Assembly: GCA_023476565.1 (NCBI GenBank) | Contig: JAMCVZ010000041.1 | Span: 1-64,000, forward strand | DNA from: Nitrospirota bacterium | GTDB lineage: Bacteria; Nitrospirota; Thermodesulfovibrionia; Thermodesulfovibrionales; Dissulfurispiraceae | Direction: 5' to 3' | DNA length: 64,000 nt | Part shown: piece after piece, positions 61,335 to 64,000 of the stretch | Layout of the letters: the number at the start of each line of letters is the position of its first letter | Numbering within the stretch: position 1 is the stretch's first letter | Program-made: the position numbers and the translations under genes | Notes under the pieces: model-generated | Told to the model about the DNA's origin: nothing | What the model saw: only the letters and a program-made list of their open reading frames with translations | The model's database searches: none

Positions 61335-61814
61335 CTATTTAATCTGTCCCCGGAGCTCTCCGTCGGGGTATTTATCGGTATGGACATTTACATAAGCATT
61401 GCCGGCCTCGATCATATCGATCAGGTCCTTGATGGTCTTTCCTTTCAGCGAGCCGGACAGGTCTTTTGCCGTGATAGTGCCTTCGGCAAGCATACCGCTG
61501 AATTTGGTCTCTTTCCTGGGGCCGTTGAAAAGGGACACAACAGGGGGACCGTTCCGGCCCTTCTTACCCTCATGGATGTGTGCCGAGGTGGCATTCTCGA
61601 GATCCTTGACATGAAGCTTGTAGGTCATCTCATTGGCGCCCTTCCCCTTGTTGAAAGTCGCCTCACCCGAGGCCCCGGTCTTTACAGGGGGAACCACATC
61701 GCTCCCGGAGAGTTTGGCCTTGTACGTGTGCCCCCCGGTTGACTTGTCGGCCGCGACGCCTATGGAGACAAGACAGACAGTCAGCAAAAAAACGAGCAGA
61801 TAAACCTTGCGCAT
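61335..61814 (-). CDS. CHRD-domain secreted protein
   Basis: A 159-residue exported protein. A signal peptide (MRKVYLLVFLLTVCLVSIGVAA) leads to a CHRD domain: KAKLSGSDVVPPVKTGASGE, TSAHIHEGKKGRNGPPVV, and NAYVNVHTDKYPDGELRGQI, which are the diagnostic CHRD motifs. AAGGAGGA precedes the ATG at 61814. CHRD proteins in bacteria are secreted and of unknown function. Confidence 0.92.
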   Translation of the reverse strand: MRKVYLLVFLLTVCLVSIGVAADKSTGGHTYKAKLSGSDVVPPVKTGASGEATFNKGKGANEMTYKLHVKDLENATSAHIHEGKKGRNGPPVVSLFNGPRKETKFSGMLAEGTITAKDLSGSLKGKTIKDLIDMIEAGNAYVNVHTDKYPDGELRGQIK

Positions 61815-61973
61815 AGCATTCCTCCTTCCATTGTTTTTAATGGTGATTAAATTACGAACAACCGCCTTCAGGCGGCTGTCAGCCGGCATATGCCTTTATA
61901 ACTATTAAATAGCACATTATTCCCGAGCTTGCAAGGAATCCGCAGCCGCAAACCTGCATACCGCTATAATTTA

Positions 61974-62002
61974 TTGAGCTGCTTTATAAAAAAAGTTATT
62001 AT
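61974..62002 (+). promoter_or_regulatory. Sigma-70-like promoter of the peptidase gene
   Basis: TTGAGC (61974-61979), a 17-base spacer and TATTAT (61997-62002). Transcription would start about 25 bases before the start codon at 62033. Confidence 0.55.
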
Positions 62003-62032
62003 AGTTTGAAGCTCTCATAAGGAAGGGAAACG

Positions 62033-63181
62033 ATGACCATTGAACAATATATCAATCAAAAGCGGCTGGTCGAGACTTTTACCGAGCTCATTCAGATAAA
62101 CTCCCCCTCCTTTAAGGAGAGGGAGATCGGGGATGTGCTGGCAAAGAAGCTCGAAAGCGCGGGCTGCAGGGTAGAAATACAGGAATACGCCGGATCGATT
62201 AACGTTATCGCCTTTAAAAAAGGGAACAGCCCTGAAACGCTCCCCCTCCTTCTGAGCGGACATATGGATACCATCGAACCAACCGAGGGTATTGCCTTCA
62301 GTGTCGGGGATGAGCTGATCAGAACAACGGGCGATACCGTGCTGGGCGCTGATGACAAGAGCGCCCTTGCCCAGATAATCGAGGCGCTTACCGCTCTTGA
62401 GCAGAACAGGATACCGCACGGCGACATCGAAATCGCTTTTACCTCAGGTGAGGAAAAGGGCCTGTTCGGCGTGCGGAATCTCGATCTTTCCCGGCTGCGC
62501 AGCAGGCATGCCCTTGTTCTGGATTCCAGCGGCGCCGTAGGCAAGCTCGTCATTGCCGCCCCCACTCACATCTCTTATGAGATGCGCATTACCGGCAGGT
62601 CCGCCCATGCGGGCATAGAGCCGGAAAAAGGAATCAATGCCATAAGGGTTGCGGCCGAAATCATTGCCGCAGTGCCCGATGGAAGAATAGATGCCGGAAC
62701 AACGGCGAACATCGGGATGATCAAGGGAGGTACGGCGACAAATGTAGTGCCGAAAGAGGCGTTTATCAACGGAGAGATCAGGGGGCACAGCGCCGGCACA
62801 ATCGAATGTATCAAGCAAAACATTTTCGGGACAGCCCGCATGGCTGCTGAAAAAAGCCGTGCCCGGATTACTATCTCGGAAAACGAGGAATACAGGGCAT
62901 TCAGGATCGATAAGGATAATTCCTTCCTGAATTTTCTGAGCGGCATATTCAAGAGGTGCGGCATTGAGCCGGCTTATACCGTGACAGGCGGGGGATCTGA
63001 TGCAAACATATTCAACCAGCACGGAATAACAGCCGTCAATATATCGAACGGCATGCAAAAGGTGCATTCCACTGATGAGCATATTTATCTCAAAGACCTG
63101 CACAACGGATGCCTTGTCGTATTGAGGACGATAGCTGAGTTCGGCGGATTTTCACCGTGTCCCGGGATGTCGAGACCTTAA
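62033..63181 (+). CDS. M20-family metallopeptidase (PepT-like)
   Basis: A 382-residue dizinc peptidase. The metal-binding sequences are LLLSGHMDTIEPTEG, LGADDKSALAQI, SGEEKGLFGVRNLD and, near the C-terminus, TVHS-like MQKVHSTDEHIYL. A dimerisation (lid) domain lies at about residues 180-290. It resembles PepT tripeptidase and related aminoacylases, and GGAAGGGAAACG precedes the ATG. Confidence 0.92.
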   Translation: MTIEQYINQKRLVETFTELIQINSPSFKEREIGDVLAKKLESAGCRVEIQEYAGSINVIAFKKGNSPETLPLLLSGHMDTIEPTEGIAFSVGDELIRTTGDTVLGADDKSALAQIIEALTALEQNRIPHGDIEIAFTSGEEKGLFGVRNLDLSRLRSRHALVLDSSGAVGKLVIAAPTHISYEMRITGRSAHAGIEPEKGINAIRVAAEIIAAVPDGRIDAGTTANIGMIKGGTATNVVPKEAFINGEIRGHSAGTIECIKQNIFGTARMAAEKSRARITISENEEYRAFRIDKDNSFLNFLSGIFKRCGIEPAYTVTGGGSDANIFNQHGITAVNISNGMQKVHSTDEHIYLKDLHNGCLVVLRTIAEFGGFSPCPGMSRP

Positions 63182-63329
63182 AATTCATACCTGATTCAAG
63201 CCCCCGGCAGTTCACTGTATTTTACTCATGCCCTATTTGACAGAACAAAGCTTTTGCTTTAAATTTTAATTAAAAATGGGGGGCTGCTCAGAAGCAAAGC
63301 GGTAATAATAAGGCAACAGGAGGTGAATT

Positions 63330-63780
63330 ATGGCAACCGGATACAGAGAACCGGCAGGAATGGGGAGCCCTGATGTTGAGTGCTACCCACGGGGGTTCCT
63401 CAAACGCATATCATGGGGAGCTATTTTCGCAGGGACAATCGTGGCCCTCGTTATAGAGCTTACCTTGAGCCTGCTGGGTATGGGAATAGGACTTGGTGTG
63501 GTGAACCCGGCTACTGAAACAAATCCGCTGGGAGGTGTCGGGACCGGCGCCGGGATATGGCTGGCCGTAAGCACGTTGATATCGCTCTTCGCGGGGGGCT
63601 GGGTGGCGTCCAGACTGGCGGGCTTCCCGCGCTCGTCTACCGGCATCCTGCACGGCCCTGTCAAAAGCCGCTATCTGGGCATTTGTGGCAGTAGTGCTCG
63701 GTGCGATTGCATCGGCCATAGGCGGTGCGATCGGGGCGCCTAAGGAGTTGCACGCTACCCCGGTCGAGCGGGGAAGATAG
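63330..63780 (+). pseudogene. Membrane protein gene with internal deletion and frameshift
   Basis: The first frame (from ATG 63330, after AGGAGGTG) encodes FLKRISWGAIFAGTIVALVI and WLAVSTLISLFAGGWVASRL...TGILHG, the N-terminal half of a family of small membrane proteins with glycine-rich helices. After about 63655 the frame becomes meaningless. A different frame encodes ALSKAAIWAFVAVVLGAIAS and stops at TAG 63780. That segment looks like the family's C-terminal helix, so the middle has probably been deleted. Confidence 0.65.
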
Positions 63781-63793
63781 CACGTAAGCGCTT

Positions 63794-63852
63794 GGTGTCA
63801 GTGTTTAATTTCAGTTGAGAATTCCTTCAACCGGCATTATTCACCGACACTA
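63794..63852. repeat. Dispersed repeat family A, copy 3
   Basis: GGTGTCAGTGTTTAATTTCAG and the inverted CCGGCATTATTCACCGACAC block recur from 2469-2522 and 13268-13375. This copy is the most diverged. Beyond it, to the window end, I see no gene that can be supported. Confidence 0.6.
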
Positions 63853-64000
63853 TTTATTTATTGATTTCCGGGAATTCAGATTTTTCCTGTCCCTCTCTAT
63901 ACCGGCCTTGTGCCGGCCGGCATCGAAAGAGAACACCTCCAGGGCCGCCTCCCCGTCACCTGATACAGTAAACCGCGCCTTTCACTTCGGAGACATGGGC

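Noticed and set aside
61178-61387. 69-codon minus-strand ORF after the CHRD gene
   Set aside because: It overlaps the CHRD coding end in another frame and has no recognisable motif. The phrase GDPFEGEEVEFPGR is suggestive but not enough.
63850-63985. Minus-strand frame reading KARFTVSGDGEAALEVFSFD near the right edge
   Set aside because: An in-frame TGA lies just upstream and no start is visible, so it is at best a fragment.
1-64000. CRISPR arrays, rRNA, tRNA genes, prophage or complete insertion sequence
   Set aside because: No regularly spaced direct repeats, tRNA cloverleaf, rRNA segment or transposase frame was recognised by reading. A dedicated scan was not possible.

Overview
The window reads as a chromosomal segment of an anaerobic, sulfur-cycling bacterium. 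A member of Nitrospirota or a deltaproteobacterial relative is likeliest. The reasons are a corrinoid/C1 methyl-transfer operon, sulfonate metabolism, DsrE/YedE-type sulfur genes, a PEP-CTERM protein, sigma-54 control and several families of short palindromic repeats. This placement is inference, because no rRNA or tRNA gene is present. A CobW-type gene is cut by the left edge.

Region 1 (about 0.1-14.6 kb, + strand) is a methyl-transfer and transport cluster. It holds two MtaA/UroD-family methyltransferases with the zinc motif H-x-C...C, an AhpD-like protein, an MtrH-family methyltransferase, a corrinoid protein, a QueG-like Fe-S protein, a RACE-type corrinoid activator and a small conserved protein. 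A tightly overlapping five-gene unit follows: an HdrE/NarI-like cytochrome b, an HdrD-like Fe-S protein, and a complete NitT/TauT-type ABC importer. The region ends with a cysteate synthase homologue.

Region 2 (14.7-34.2 kb) holds a chemoreceptor, a Cache-only secreted protein and the most interesting block. This block is a long minus-strand run of comC, slcC, suyA, suyB, a succinate-dehydrogenase-type flavoprotein, its membrane anchor, an SdhB-Rieske fusion, cytochrome b with a C-terminal heme c, two class I fumarase subunits, a second sulfonate-type ABC importer and a TSUP exporter. comC/slcC/suyAB form the known route that inverts sulfolactate through sulfopyruvate and cleaves it to pyruvate and sulfite. 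The dehydrogenase, hydratase and bc-type genes in the same run suggest a sulfonate analogue of succinate-fumarate-malate feeding into it (inference). A near-consensus sigma-54 promoter precedes comC. A divergent sigma-54 activator is followed by a fused ComDE sulfopyruvate decarboxylase. Cysteate synthase and ComDE are steps of coenzyme M synthesis, and MtaA-like and HdrDE-like proteins handle CoM in methanogens, so a bacterial CoM-like methyl carrier is worth testing.

Region 3 (34.3-37.2 kb) is an A+T-rich island with a RadC N-terminal-domain protein and a large DNA methyltransferase that probably also carries a nuclease domain. A PEP-CTERM protein with its own sigma-54 promoter follows.

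Region 4 (38-64 kb) is mostly housekeeping and signalling: U32 peptidase, RNase HI, TPR lipoprotein, two sensor kinases, Hsp20, MutS2, a GGDEF/EAL protein, a cold-shock protein with a hairpin leader, dUTPase, TrmJ, DsrE and YedE sulfur genes, a glycosyltransferase with an FAD enzyme and a B12-radical SAM protein, a diheme cytochrome, a CHRD protein and an M20-type peptidase. Gene remnants (FtsH, a PAS segment, a deleted membrane protein) and repeats lie between them.
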